From Bartonella sp. AU18XJBT (GTDB taxonomy: Bacteria > Pseudomonadota > Alphaproteobacteria > Rhizobiales > Rhizobiaceae): a stretch of DNA of 64,000 nucleotides. A program made the translations under genes and the position numbers. The stretch covers positions 28,434 through 92,433 of the forward strand of contig NZ_JAQITE010000006.1 in the NCBI RefSeq assembly GCF_028618595.1, read 5' to 3'. The notes under the pieces were generated by a model. The model made no database searches. It saw only the letters and a list, made by a program, of their open reading frames with translations, and was not told where the DNA came from. Positions 40,352-50,096 of this stretch are shown piece after piece. Each line of letters opens with the position of its first letter. Position 1 is the stretch's first letter.

Positions 40352-41932
40352 TTAATTCTCTTTAGAGGAAAGTGTGTGCGTGTTTTTATGATTGGTGAGT
40401 TGATCGCGTAGTACAGCTAGTTTCGCAAAAGGTGAATCAGGGTTAAAGCGCTTTTCTTTTTGAAAAGGCTTATGATTTGCATGTTTACCTTGGGATTTTT
40501 GGAACTTATGAGAGCGTTTTGTTTGTGATGGTGCTTCTTGAGGGGAGTTTTCATTTGTGAGTTCCCCTTTTTTTACAGCGCTCTTCGATTTATTTTGCCA
40601 CTTATTTCCTAATTTATCACGTTTTTTTTGTGCGTTGTGGTGAAATGGATGCCTATAATGCCATAATAAAATAACTTTATCTTCTTCTGTCGGGAGAGGA
40701 GATTTGGCAAAATTCCCAACAGGTTCAGCTGCTGGTAAACGATTGGTTTTATGGAGAGGGTGTTCAATATCAGAGGATAAAGTGTTTGGGTATGAGGTAT
40801 TTTTTTCTTCTTGTGTTGTTTCTGAATTGCTTATTGTTTTCCATTGACTGCCAACGCATTCTGCTGCTGGAACAGCTTGCATTGTCTCATTGATAGGGGA
40901 AGAGGCTTGGTGTGCAAGGAGATTTTGTTCAAAAATAGTATTGCTTATGCTGTACGATTGATAACCAAGTCCTTTGAGGATTTCTTCCATATCATTTCCA
41001 TTGGCTCCAAGAATAGACATCATGGCTGGTGTCACAAAAAAACTTTTTCCATCATAGGCGCCATCTGGTTTGGGATCACTTCCTTGTTTCCAATGCAGTG
41101 CGGGGCGGATGAGATTGGCAAGACGTTCTAAAATATCAATCCGTACAGCACGTTGTCTTAAGATTCGGTAGCCAGCTAATTGATAAAATTGGCGGTTATA
41201 GGTAGGGTCAACAATCAAAGAGGTTCGACCAGCAGATAATGCTGACAAAATTTCACCCGAACCAGTTTGATCTTGTCCCGCATTTTGAAGATTCCACAGG
41301 AGAGTAATGGCTTGAACCGGAGCAGGTTTAAGCATTCCGGCAACATAGATGTGAAAAGCGCCAAAACGCACACCTAGACGCCGAAGCACGGCACGTGATT
41401 CTTGTGCAAGTTTTTTGACAATGTCTAAGACTTCGCGGCGTGGTAAAATCCCTAAAGAGTTAAAAAGTTGTAAAGCAAGACTGTTTGTTGAATCCGTTAA
41501 ATTATCAGCATTACGCAAATCAAATAGAGGTTTTAAAGTCGTTTCAAAATGAAAGGTGACAAAGCGTTCTAATCGCTTCACAACGTTATCGCGGGATTCT
41601 CCTGTGAGTTGTTCATCTGCTAAGACAATCAGTTTTGGTTTGAAAAAATCTTCTGTTGCTACAAGCTGTCCTACGGGCTGACCAATCCAGCGCACAATTC
41701 CATCAGAACTGAGGGTAAAATCTCCATTTGCACAAGCACAAAAACGTGTCGCGCGTTTGGAAAAAGCAAGAATCAAATTTTCATTCTCTGTTGAAATTTG
41801 CTTGTCAGTTATTTGATCGGTACTATTTTTGTTGGCATAAAAACGAAAACCTTCAAATTTACCCCTTCCGTGTTTTTCAATGAGAATATCATCTTGAAGA
41901 ATCTCATTCTGTTGAACAATCTTGCTATTCAT
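40352..41932 (-). CDS. Helicase-related protein, C-terminal part only
   Basis: 526 residues from ATG 41932. The core VRWIGQPVGQLVATEDFFKP, KLIVLADEQLTGESRDNVVK and VLRRLGVRFGAFHIYVAGML is the C-terminal half of the long (about 1000-residue) DEAD/DEAH helicase that Rhizobiales carry next to fdxA and carD. The helicase motifs (Walker A, DExH, QxxGRxGR) are absent, and the 570 bp to rpoH has no space for them. The C-terminal about 150 residues are Lys/Gln/Asn-rich and low complexity. The frame is intact over 1.58 kb, so it may be a retained shorter protein rather than a pseudogene. A 20-codon ORF upstream (41925-41987) overlaps this start. Confidence 0.75.
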   Translation of the reverse strand: MNSKIVQQNEILQDDILIEKHGRGKFEGFRFYANKNSTDQITDKQISTENENLILAFSKRATRFCACANGDFTLSSDGIVRWIGQPVGQLVATEDFFKPKLIVLADEQLTGESRDNVVKRLERFVTFHFETTLKPLFDLRNADNLTDSTNSLALQLFNSLGILPRREVLDIVKKLAQESRAVLRRLGVRFGAFHIYVAGMLKPAPVQAITLLWNLQNAGQDQTGSGEILSALSAGRTSLIVDPTYNRQFYQLAGYRILRQRAVRIDILERLANLIRPALHWKQGSDPKPDGAYDGKSFFVTPAMMSILGANGNDMEEILKGLGYQSYSISNTIFEQNLLAHQASSPINETMQAVPAAECVGSQWKTISNSETTQEEKNTSYPNTLSSDIEHPLHKTNRLPAAEPVGNFAKSPLPTEEDKVILLWHYRHPFHHNAQKKRDKLGNKWQNKSKSAVKKGELTNENSPQEAPSQTKRSHKFQKSQGKHANHKPFQKEKRFNPDSPFAKLAVLRDQLTNHKNTHTLSSKEN

Positions 41933-41987
41933 GATCATTTTCTTTCTCAGTGCGAAATTGGTCAAAAGCTTTTTGCGACAATTTCAT
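41925..41987 (-). CDS. Possible 20-residue leader ORF overlapping the helicase-related gene start
   Basis: MKLSQKAFDQFRTEKENDHE followed by TAG; its end overlaps the ATG at 41932 (ATGAATAG), an arrangement suited to translational coupling. It may be the residual beginning of the truncated helicase gene. Too short for certainty. Confidence 0.25.
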   Translation of the reverse strand: MKLSQKAFDQFRTEKENDHE

Positions 41988-42509
41988 AATGGCTCTCTTT
42001 CTTTAACACGTTTGTTGCGTTTGCTTCAATCACTCTTGTCGTTTTTTGATGTTTCTTTTTGCACCTTTAAAACTTGGATGCTTCTTTTTTTATTCAGTTT
42101 TCATTCAGTTTGGGTGCTTTATATTTGTAAATTACACTTATTGGTTGTAATGTAAAGCTGAAAGCATAAATAAATTCTTCAGTTTAAAAGGAAACGGTAT
42201 CGGTTATCAAAAAACAGCATTTGTTTTGCATGGTCATTTTATTTTTTTTGCTGTTTTGTCATGAAAAGTGAAGAGAAAAATTTTTCAAATATTTCATAGG
42301 CTAAAAGGCATATTGTAAAGGCATTTTGCAGGTGAAATTGTGTCTCATGATAAAAAGTTTTACCATGATAATGAAAAAAACAATTGCGATTATAAAATTA
42401 CACGTTAAAGTAGTGAGTACAGAAGTTAACAACTTTTGCGTTCTTTTTGAGGAGAACAATGATGTCGTTGCCAAATCAATTTTGATAATTTTAATCGCAA
42501 GGGGTTATT
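41988..42509. other. Divergent spacer upstream of rpoH
   Basis: About 520 bp. No trace of the missing helicase domain was recognised. Should contain the rpoH promoter and the promoter for the helicase-related/fdxA genes. Confidence 0.45.
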
Positions 42510-43421
42510 ATGGGTAATCTTTCAAATGCTGTTTATAAAAGCAGCAAAAATTATAGCGATGCAGACAAAAGCTTAGGACGTAGTATGATGCGTTCCGCTA
42601 TGCAAGCACCTTATCTTGAACGACAAAAAGAGCATGATTTGGCTCTGCGGTGGAAAGACAAACGTGATGATGATGCCATGCATCAAATTGCAGCGGCTCA
42701 TATGCGTTTAGTGATTGCTATTGCTAATCGCTTTAAACGTTTTAAAATGCCATTGGGGGATTTGGTACAAGAAGGATATGTGGGACTGTTAGAAGCAGCT
42801 GCACGTTTTGAACCTGATCGGGAAGTGCGTTTTTCAACGTATGCAACGTGGTGGATACGCGCTTCTATTCAAGATTATATTTTGCGAAATTGGTCAATTG
42901 TTCGAGGGGGAACGAGTTCTTCGCAAAAAGCACTTTTCTTTAATCTTCGGCGTTTGCGTGCAAAACTGATACAAGATGATAGTGCTTTGTCAAAACAGGA
43001 TATTTTTCGTACAATCGCTGAAAAGCTTGGCGTTTCCGTACGCGATGTTGAAACAATGGATTTTCGTTTTTCCAGTTCTGATAATTCCTTGAGTGTTTCG
43101 GTTTCTGAGAACAGTGATAATCCCATTGCTAAGATGGATGTTTTGGTGGATGATAGTCCTCTTCCTGATGCTTTAATTGAGCAAGTCATTGATGGTCAAA
43201 GGCGTACACAGTGGCTTTACGATGCGTTGCAAATTCTCAATGAACGGGAGTTGGAAATTATTCGCTTTCGTCGCTTAAATGAAGAGGGGGCGACTCTCGA
43301 AGTTTTGGGTGAAAAGTTAGGAATCTCGAAAGAGCGCGTGCGTCAAATTGAAGCTAGAGCTTTGCAAAAATTACGTTCTGCTCTCCTTACGGTTCATTCA
43401 GAAGATGCTTACGATATATAA
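42510..43421 (+). CDS. rpoH: RNA polymerase sigma-32 factor
   Basis: 303 residues. Region 2 shows MRLVIAIANRFKRF and FSTYATWWIRASIQDYILRNW; the RpoH box is QKALFFNLRRL; region 4.2 helix-turn-helix is LEVLGEKLGISKERVRQIE. It directs heat-shock chaperone and protease genes. Alphaproteobacteria often have two RpoH types; which one this is cannot be said here. AAGGGG precedes the ATG. Confidence 0.95.
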   Translation: MGNLSNAVYKSSKNYSDADKSLGRSMMRSAMQAPYLERQKEHDLALRWKDKRDDDAMHQIAAAHMRLVIAIANRFKRFKMPLGDLVQEGYVGLLEAAARFEPDREVRFSTYATWWIRASIQDYILRNWSIVRGGTSSSQKALFFNLRRLRAKLIQDDSALSKQDIFRTIAEKLGVSVRDVETMDFRFSSSDNSLSVSVSENSDNPIAKMDVLVDDSPLPDALIEQVIDGQRRTQWLYDALQILNERELEIIRFRRLNEEGATLEVLGEKLGISKERVRQIEARALQKLRSALLTVHSEDAYDI

Positions 43422-43731
43422 GCAGTGAAAGGCTTTGGGGGGGAGGAAAGAGAACGTATAAGTGGGGGCATATGAGAATATGATGAAGTCAGTTTTAGGG
43501 AATGTCCAGATTTGTTTAGGAATATGCCTCCTTGGGGATGTGTTTGGTGCTACTGATAAACAGAGGAAGATAGGGGTGATGTTGGTTGGTAGGAAATATG
43601 TATCAAACGGAAGCCTATAAAAGCATGATGAAATAGGTTTTTAAAGTGGCCCTTTTCATTTGCGAATATGCTTTAAGGGGGGCGTTATACAGATAGAAAA
43701 GAATCAAAACTATAGCAGATGAGAAAAAGGT
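43422..43731. other. Spacer between rpoH and the M48 protease gene
   Basis: About 310 bp between convergent genes; no ORF, repeat or clear terminator recognised. Confidence 0.4.
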
Positions 43732-45309
43732 TTATTCTGTAATAATTTTCACTTTTGTACCTGCGGGTAAAGTTTGTGTTGGTGAGAGAGCGTTGAGGAT
43801 GCGAAAGAGTTTTTCTTTATATGGTGTGTATTGCATTTTATCTGCAAGATTTGCAACGTTTTCTCCTTGTTTAACGCGGACAACACGGATTTTTAAGGGC
43901 TTCAATTTTTTTAACTGTGAAGATGAAAGAGCATGAAAGCTTTGCAGCGTTTTTTGGGCAACTTCTGCAAAATTTCGAGAATTATGCGGAGCGGCTGTCA
44001 AAAAACGAAAGATGTGGTTGTTGAATGGAATGACTACCACATCAAATTGCCATTGCTCATTGGTAGCATGGGCTCGTGCTCCAAGTAAATTTTGGCTTTG
44101 AAATCCTTGATGCGTAAACTCTTGACTGGGGAGCCCTTGAATTGTAATGGGGCGGATAGATGATTGGTCTAGCCCGATAATCCAGCCGCTTTTCAAATAA
44201 TCACTCGCAGATATTCCAGCAGGATGCGGAAGAGCATCAAAACGAATCGCAATTTTATCTGGTCCACTGGCCCAAACAGTGTGTGCTGAATGTTCTATTG
44301 TAAAATTGTTTGGAACAGAAAAAGCTACGCGCAACTGTGGGTGAATAAATTGGTTGCCCCGTACAAAACCTGTATAAAATCCTCCTCCAAAAATCATGCC
44401 ATCAATGCTTTTGAGAAAAGAATCACGATCGGTTGTTTTACTATTCCCTTTACTGATTTTACACGCTTTTTCTATCGCAAGCCGAATGCGTTGAGGGGTG
44501 GTTGGGTGAGAAGCTAGAAAATCTAGAGAGGCATTTTGGGTGCCGGAGATATGACGCAAAGCACTATAGGCTTCCATTGTTTGAAGAAAGCGCGGTGAAG
44601 CAAATGGATCATATCCTGCTTGTTGAAGCATTTCAAGTGCAAGGGAATCGGCTTCCAGCTCTTGATTGCGGGAAAATTGCGCGAGTTGTTGCTTGTTTTG
44701 CGTAGGGGTATGAAGTTTTTTGCCAATAGAAGAAAGAAGATGTGAAGATACGTGATTTGCCATCTTTAATTGGGCTTCTTTTTGCAGGCGCAAAATGCCA
44801 TGATTGGCTCTAATATGTGCTATCTCGTGGGCTAAAATGGCAGCAACTTCTGAAGAATCATTGGCTAATGCCAGCATACCACGAGTGATGTAGATTGCGC
44901 CATTGGGGAGTGCAAATGCGTTAACGCTTTCTGAGTTTAAAATGGTTACAGAATAGCTTTGATGAGAACTATGGGATGCAACTGTCAGTTTACGGACAAT
45001 CTTTGCTAAAAGGTGTTCAAGTTTTGCATTATAATAAGCGCCGCCATACATTTGCAAAATACGTGGGTGTTGCAGAGCGCTTAATGTGACATAGATATCG
45101 TGATTGTTGGTATGTTTGATCGTTTTAGAAGAAGTGGAAGAAAGTCTATCATTTTGAGAAAGGGGTGTATGACAAGCTGAAAGGAGAAACGTTAAACTTA
45201 TGAAAGTTGCTTTATACAGGCACGAGTGAAAAAGAAAATTGCTTTGAAAAATGGGGTGCGTTGGACCATGGTGCACATTATTTCTGCGGAGTAATTTGGC
45301 AAATTGCAT
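43732..45309 (-). CDS. M48-family zinc metalloprotease lipoprotein with C-terminal LysM-like domain
   Basis: 525 residues. Signal-peptide-like segment ending in the lipobox FLLSAC (near residue 45) suggests a periplasm-facing lipoprotein; the n-region is long, so a downstream start is possible. Protease site HEIAHIRANHG with the third ligand in ELEADSLALEM, as in M48 (BepA/LoiP-like). The last about 55 residues (VRVKQGENVANLADKMQ...) look like LysM. Family knowledge: BepA-type proteases control outer-membrane protein quality. Monocistronic. Confidence 0.88.
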   Translation of the reverse strand: MQFAKLLRRNNVHHGPTHPIFQSNFLFHSCLYKATFISLTFLLSACHTPLSQNDRLSSTSSKTIKHTNNHDIYVTLSALQHPRILQMYGGAYYNAKLEHLLAKIVRKLTVASHSSHQSYSVTILNSESVNAFALPNGAIYITRGMLALANDSSEVAAILAHEIAHIRANHGILRLQKEAQLKMANHVSSHLLSSIGKKLHTPTQNKQQLAQFSRNQELEADSLALEMLQQAGYDPFASPRFLQTMEAYSALRHISGTQNASLDFLASHPTTPQRIRLAIEKACKISKGNSKTTDRDSFLKSIDGMIFGGGFYTGFVRGNQFIHPQLRVAFSVPNNFTIEHSAHTVWASGPDKIAIRFDALPHPAGISASDYLKSGWIIGLDQSSIRPITIQGLPSQEFTHQGFQSQNLLGARAHATNEQWQFDVVVIPFNNHIFRFLTAAPHNSRNFAEVAQKTLQSFHALSSSQLKKLKPLKIRVVRVKQGENVANLADKMQYTPYKEKLFRILNALSPTQTLPAGTKVKIITE

Positions 45310-45456
45310 TTGTATCTTTGTATCGTATGTTTCTTTAAGAAAGACATTAGGGATAAGGATTCGTTGGGCTATATCACGCTTTTTGTTTATAGAAAATGAC
45401 TCTCACTGATAAAAGGATGCACTGTAAAGGAAATTTTGTGAAAGGCAAAGTATGGC

Positions 45457-46092
45457 ATGACAACATTTACGATATTATTAAATGGAGATGTTCGTATCAC
45501 TGATCGTTTGCTTAATCAAATTCAAAACAGTCGGGTGATTGCTGCTGATGGTGGTATGCGTCATGCGGCAGCGCTTGATGTGTCGCCTGAGTTGTGGTTA
45601 GGGGACTTTGATTCGTCAGATGAGAATTTAATACGCCAATATAGTCATGTTCCGCGCGAAGTTTTTCCCTCTGATAAAGATATGACAGATAGTGCTCTGG
45701 CTTGTGAAAGAGCGCTGCAAAATGGCGCTAAAAAGCTTATTTTGTGCGGTGCTTTGGGAGGTGAGCGAAGTGATCATAGCCTTTCTCATATGACGCAAGC
45801 GTTAATGATGGCTGAAAGGGGCATTTCAGTGTTGTTGACAAGCGGTTTGGAAGAAGGTTGGCCGGTTTTGGCAAGACCTTGTTCGTATGATTTGCCTAAG
45901 GGATGTTTGTTTAGTATTATCGGTTTTTCTGATTTAAAAAGCTTAACTCTTGCAGGGGTAAAATGGCCAATTTGTGACAAAAATGTGTCATTTGGCTCTT
46001 CTTTAACACTTTCTAACCGTATTTGTGGAACCTTTTCTTGCCATTTAGGTTCTGGAAAAGCTATATTGTTAGCGTCTGTGCCTATTCCGTAA
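45457..46092 (+). CDS. thiN: Thiamine diphosphokinase
   Basis: 211 residues. Makes thiamine diphosphate from thiamine and ATP. Seen: VIAADGGMRHA, GDFDSSD and FPSDKDMTDSALA, the nucleotide and thiamine site, and LGGERSDHSL. No TPP riboswitch was recognised upstream. The product is the cofactor of transketolase encoded at 55 kb. Confidence 0.93.
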   Translation: MTTFTILLNGDVRITDRLLNQIQNSRVIAADGGMRHAAALDVSPELWLGDFDSSDENLIRQYSHVPREVFPSDKDMTDSALACERALQNGAKKLILCGALGGERSDHSLSHMTQALMMAERGISVLLTSGLEEGWPVLARPCSYDLPKGCLFSIIGFSDLKSLTLAGVKWPICDKNVSFGSSLTLSNRICGTFSCHLGSGKAILLASVPIP

Positions 46093-46195
46093 AGCTCTTC
46101 CAATAATATTTTGAATAAGGCAGGGGGGGACTAGTGATTAAGTGCCGACATAAACGATATATTATGTATTGATCTTGAGAAGGAAAGGTTTTGAT

Positions 46196-46582
46196 ATGTT
46201 AAAATCAATTTTTAAAGTGGCCGTTGTTTCAGCCATTGGTTTCAGTTCAGTCGCTTGTACTACAAACGATGAACGCGTTGCACGTTATGGCGTAGGAGGA
46301 GCAGCAATCGGTGCTTTGGCTGGAACTGCTATTGCTGGAAGTACGCCTGGAGCAGCACTTACCGGTGCAGCATTTGGTGCTTTGGCTGGAACAGTAACAG
46401 GCGCGGCTGCAAATCAAAGAAAACAACAAAGACAGGCATCACAATTGTGCACATATCGCGGTCGTAGAGGGCATGTTTACCAAGCACCTTGTGCACAAAG
46501 AGTTCCTGTACGACAATTGTGTGCTTACCGTGATGCAAGAGGGGTGATGTATAAAGCACCTTGTCCGCGCCACGTTCGTTAA
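46196..46582 (+). CDS. Glycine-zipper surface lipoprotein
   Basis: 128 residues from ATG 46196 (AAGGAAAGG upstream; the frame opens 9 codons earlier). Signal peptide and lipobox SVAC, then a glycine zipper GVGGAAIGALAGTAIAG ... GAAFGALAGTVTGAA, then two copies of a Cys motif QLCxYRxxRGxxYxAPC (46447-46500 and 46507-46563). Glycine-zipper lipoproteins of the 17-kDa-antigen type sit in the outer membrane of alphaproteobacteria. The stop overlaps the ATG of the ABC-F gene (TAATG). Confidence 0.85.
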   Translation: MLKSIFKVAVVSAIGFSSVACTTNDERVARYGVGGAAIGALAGTAIAGSTPGAALTGAAFGALAGTVTGAAANQRKQQRQASQLCTYRGRRGHVYQAPCAQRVPVRQLCAYRDARGVMYKAPCPRHVR

Positions 46583-48444
46583 TGGCGGTGCCGCTCTTGC
46601 GGCTTGACCGCATTTTCTTAAATTTTGGAAAAACGCCTTTGCTCAATCAAGCTTGTTTATCGGTTGAGCAGGGGGCGCGTATTGCGCTGGTCGGCCGTAA
46701 TGGTTGTGGAAAATCAACCCTGTTAAAAATTGCCGCAGGAATATTAGAGCCTCATGGTGGCGAAATTTTTCGCCACCCGCGAGTGACGCTCCGTTATGTC
46801 TCACAAAATCCGGATTGTTCAGGATTTGAAGATATTAACGCGTATATGGAAGCGGGGCTGGACGATACATCTGATGTCCAGTGGATCAATACACTTCGCA
46901 CAAATTTAGGGTTTTCGGGGGCGGAAAAATTGGAAACGCTTTCGGGAGGCGAAAAGCGACGTATTTCATTGTTACGGGCCATTGCTGCAAAACCCGATAT
47001 TTTGTTCTTAGATGAACCAACCAACCATCTTGATTTACCAACCATTGAATGGCTGGAGGCTATTTTGTCTTCTTTGCGTTCAGCGATTGTGGTGATTTCC
47101 CATGATCGGCGATTTTTAGAAAATGTTACGCGGTCAACGGTATGGCTTGATCGTGGCACAACCAAAAGACTGGAAAAGCGTTTTTCAGAATTTGAAAATT
47201 GGCGTGATAAAGCACTGGAAGAAGAAGCCATCGAGCAGCATAAATTGGGGCGCCAAATTGCTCGTGAAGAGCAGTGGTTGCGTTATGGCGTGAGCGCACG
47301 GCGTAAGCGTAATGTACGGCGCTTAGGCGAATTAAAAAACTTAAGACAGCGTCATCAAACCTATAAAGGGCAGCCGGGAAATGCACTTTTGACAGCAGCG
47401 AAAAGTCATGATTCTGGGCAATTGGTGCTTGAAGCAAAGAAAATTTCAAAATCCTATGGTGATCGCATTATCGTGAAAGATTTCTCTTTGCGCATTCAGC
47501 GTGGTGATCGGATCGGTTTGGTAGGACCCAATGGTATCGGAAAGACAACGCTCCTTTCTGCATTAATTGGGCAAGAAGCCGTGGATAGTGGAACGGTGAG
47601 GCATGGCTATAACCTCTCTATGGCATTGCTTGATCAGCAACGTATTTTAAATGAAGAAGAAACTTTAGCCCATTATTTAACGGGAGGAAGAGGTGATACT
47701 CTTGTGATCAATGGACAAGAGCGGCATGTCGTTTCTTATATGAAAGACTTTTTGTTTTCGCCTGAACAAGCACGTACTCCTCTTAAAGAATTTTCCGGGG
47801 GAGAAAGAGCACGCCTCATGCTTGCACGACTTCTTTCACGTCCTGCAAACTTTTTGATTCTTGATGAACCGACCAATGATTTGGATATGGAAACTTTGGA
47901 TTTGTTACAAGAATTTATTGCTGATTTTGCGGGAACAGTATTGTTGGTTAGCCATGACAGAGACTTTTTAGATCGTACTGTAACGCATATGTTGGCACCT
48001 CAAGGTGATGGTCAGTGGGTTTTGTATGCGGGCGGCTATAGTGATATGATAGCGCAAAACCAGCATGCTTTGAGTTTACAATGCAAAAAAACAGAATTAT
48101 CGCAGCGTAAGGCACCTTCAAAATCTCAAGCGGGAGAGTTTTCAAAGCAGGACTCATCAACAGATCATAGCTTGATAGTGCGGGAGAAAAAAACACGAGG
48201 TAAATTGTCTTATAAGCAGGTTTATGCATTGGAAAGATTGCCTGGAGAAATTGCTGTTTTGCAAAATGAAATCAAAAAAATTGAACAGGAGCTCTCTGAT
48301 CCAGCCCTTTATCGCAGTGATAAAGAGCGTTTTGAGCGTTTATCAACAGCGTTGGAAAAAAAGAAAAATACTTGCACACAAAAAGAAGAAGAATGGTTAG
48401 AACTTGAAATTTTACGCGAAGAAAAGGAAGCGTGTTCACGATAA
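46582..48444 (+). CDS. uup: ABC-F family ATPase (Uup-like)
   Basis: 620 residues from ATG 46582, which overlaps the previous stop. Two ABC domains: Walker A GRNGCGKST and GPNGIGKTT, signatures LSGGEKRR and FSGGERAR, Walker B ILFLDEPTNHLDLP and LILDEPTNDLD. No membrane helices; C-terminal coiled coil (LERLPGEIAVLQNEIKKIEQ and onwards) as in Uup. Family knowledge: ABC-F proteins act on ribosomes or branched DNA. A decayed copy of part of its second domain follows at 48494. Confidence 0.93.
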   Translation: MAVPLLRLDRIFLNFGKTPLLNQACLSVEQGARIALVGRNGCGKSTLLKIAAGILEPHGGEIFRHPRVTLRYVSQNPDCSGFEDINAYMEAGLDDTSDVQWINTLRTNLGFSGAEKLETLSGGEKRRISLLRAIAAKPDILFLDEPTNHLDLPTIEWLEAILSSLRSAIVVISHDRRFLENVTRSTVWLDRGTTKRLEKRFSEFENWRDKALEEEAIEQHKLGRQIAREEQWLRYGVSARRKRNVRRLGELKNLRQRHQTYKGQPGNALLTAAKSHDSGQLVLEAKKISKSYGDRIIVKDFSLRIQRGDRIGLVGPNGIGKTTLLSALIGQEAVDSGTVRHGYNLSMALLDQQRILNEEETLAHYLTGGRGDTLVINGQERHVVSYMKDFLFSPEQARTPLKEFSGGERARLMLARLLSRPANFLILDEPTNDLDMETLDLLQEFIADFAGTVLLVSHDRDFLDRTVTHMLAPQGDGQWVLYAGGYSDMIAQNQHALSLQCKKTELSQRKAPSKSQAGEFSKQDSSTDHSLIVREKKTRGKLSYKQVYALERLPGEIAVLQNEIKKIEQELSDPALYRSDKERFERLSTALEKKKNTCTQKEEEWLELEILREEKEACSR

Positions 48445-48493
48445 TATCTAAAACATTTTAAGAGATTTATATTGCATTATCACGTTTTTGGGG

Positions 48494-48695
48494 ATTTGTT
48501 GCAAGAGTTTATGGCTGATTTGGCGCGAACAGTGTTGTTGATGAGTTATGACAGAAATTTTTTAGATCGTATTGTAACATAGAGCACCTCAAGGTGATGG
48601 TCATTGGGTTTTGTATGCGGGTGCAGTGATATGATAGCGCAAAACAAGTATGCTCTAAGCTTACAAGGCAAAGAAACAAAACTATCTTTGTCGTG
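48494..48695 (+). pseudogene. Degenerate partial copy of the ABC-F gene
   Basis: Matches 47899-48110 directly, about 595 bp away: ATTTGTTGCAAGAGTTTATG, GAACAGTGTTGTTGATGAG, TTTTTAGATCGTATTGTAAC, CCTCAAGGTGATGGTCATTG, ATAGCGCAAAACAAGTATG. Includes an early stop and small deletions. Confidence 0.9.
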
Positions 48696-48734
48696 AGTTT
48701 TTTCAAAATTTCGTATATGGAAGTATGCCAATTT

Positions 48735-48985
48735 CATTACACACTTTGCCAGTTCCCAATGTTGGTTGCAGATCCTTTGGAACTTGAGAGCATTCGTAAG
48801 AGACATTCCTTTGTCTTTACCTTATACTCTAGATACACCACCCCCGCTTATGATGGAAAAGCAAATAATCCTCATTTATTCTAACGTGAGAGGTGTTGTG
48901 ATGAGAAAAGCTTATTGTATTCGACGTTATGATTTAAGTTTAAAAGTGATGATTTGTTAGGATAAATCAACGTGTTATTGGAACA
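48735..48985 (+). repeat. Dispersed repeat family A
   Basis: Landmarks: CACACTTTGCCAGTTCCCAA, TTTGGAACTTGAGAGCATTC, GATGAGAAAAGCTTATTG and the end GGATAAATCAACGTGTTATT. Lies directly before the rimJ-like pseudogene. Confidence 0.65.
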
Positions 48986-49004
48986 TTTCTAGGAGGGGAA
49001 AAAG

Positions 49005-49568
49005 ATGGCAATTAAAACACAGCGCACAATTTCCACATTGATCGGTTTAGAAGATGCAGCTGAACTGTCTTCTTATTACCTCCGTAATACGAATCATTTG
49101 CGTCCTTTTGAACCTTTAAGATCTGATGGTTAGCACAGCTTAACAGCTTGGGAAACACGAGCCAATGCATTTTCTTATGAAAGTGCACAAGGACAAGCAT
49201 ATCGATATGCCCTACGATTAAAAAATGAAAACACAATTATCGGTATTGTCAACTTTACAAATGTGGTTCGGGGTGTTTTCCAAGCCTGCCATCTTGGTTT
49301 TTCTCTTGATGAAAAACAACAAGGCAAAGGTCTCATGTTTGAGAGTTTATCGGCGCTAATATGGCATATTTTTCATGTTTATCATCTGCATAGAGTGATG
49401 GCAAATTATAGACCTGAGAACATAAAAAGCGAACGTTTATTAAAGCGCCTTCACTTTGAAAAAGAAGGCTATGCCAAAGACTATTTGATGATTTCTGGGA
49501 AATGGAGAGATCACATTCTAACCTCTCGAATCAATAATCTGTACGAGTCTGTCAATAAGTTCGAATAA
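49005..49568 (+). pseudogene. RimJ/RimL-like GNAT acetyltransferase with in-frame amber codon
   Basis: An AGGAGGGG site precedes ATG 49005. The frame gives 187 residues of a RimJ-like N-acetyltransferase (LRPFEPLRSDG, then GIVNFTNVVRGVFQACHLGF, EKQQGKGLMFESL, HRVMANYRPENIKSERLLKR) but is broken by TAG at 49131-49133, codon 43. There is no other frameshift. The strong ribosome site and intact remainder indicate a recent inactivation, unless the codon is read through. RimJ acetylates the N-terminus of ribosomal protein S5. Confidence 0.85.
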
Positions 49569-49578
49569 AGTTCTATTA

Positions 49579-49604
49579 AAAGCTCGATTAAGGGGCTTTT
49601 TATC
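49579..49604 (+). terminator. Probable terminator after the rimJ-like gene
   Basis: Imperfect stem AAAAGCTC/GGGCTTTT followed by TTTAT, right after the stop codon at 49568. Confidence 0.5.
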
Positions 49605-50096
49605 AAATGTGTAAATATGCCGTATTTCTGCCTATTCCAAAAGACGAAGATCTCCATTTCTTCTTTTGTAAATAGTTCAGACTCTCATTTAGCGGATTTC
49701 AACGGCTGACCACTTTCATATGTTTCTTTTCGTAGATAATAACTTGATTTATCACCAGCATTCATTTTTTCAATTTGAAGAGAGTCCTCAATATCGGAAG
49801 ACTTTCTCACTTCAAATCTATTGATGTTTAATCATAAAAAACACCTCTCTTGCACATCACAAACTGGATTGGCATACAAGTGAGGGTTTATGTGGATAAA
49901 AATGATTGGAGGACAAGGATAAAAATGCTCTGTATAAATCCTTTTAATGTGAGGGCTGTTGCAATATTGTGTATTCTGTGACCGATAGTCTTGTTACAAG
50001 TTACACAAACTGCTTATTATTAGGTGCAATTTTTATACATTCATTTGTTTTTTGCATTTTCTTTTCTTAAGAAAATTTCAAATGTTATCAATGGCT
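49605..50096. other. Spacer between the rimJ-like pseudogene and gapR
   Basis: About 490 bp between convergent genes, no ORF supported. Contains dispersed repeat A at 49795-50000 (minus). Confidence 0.45.
49795..50000 (-). repeat. Dispersed repeat family A
   Basis: Reading leftwards: TATCGGTCACAGAATACACA, ATATTGCAACAGCCCTCAC, ACTTGTATGCCAATCCAGTT and the outer right end TAAACATCAATAGATTTGAA. The right end is degenerate. Confidence 0.5.

Noticed and set aside
46196..46582. Glycine-zipper protein as a second bacteriocin candidate
   Set aside because: It has a lipobox and the paired Cys motifs of a surface lipoprotein and is in an operon-like overlap with an ABC-F gene, so the lipoprotein call is better.
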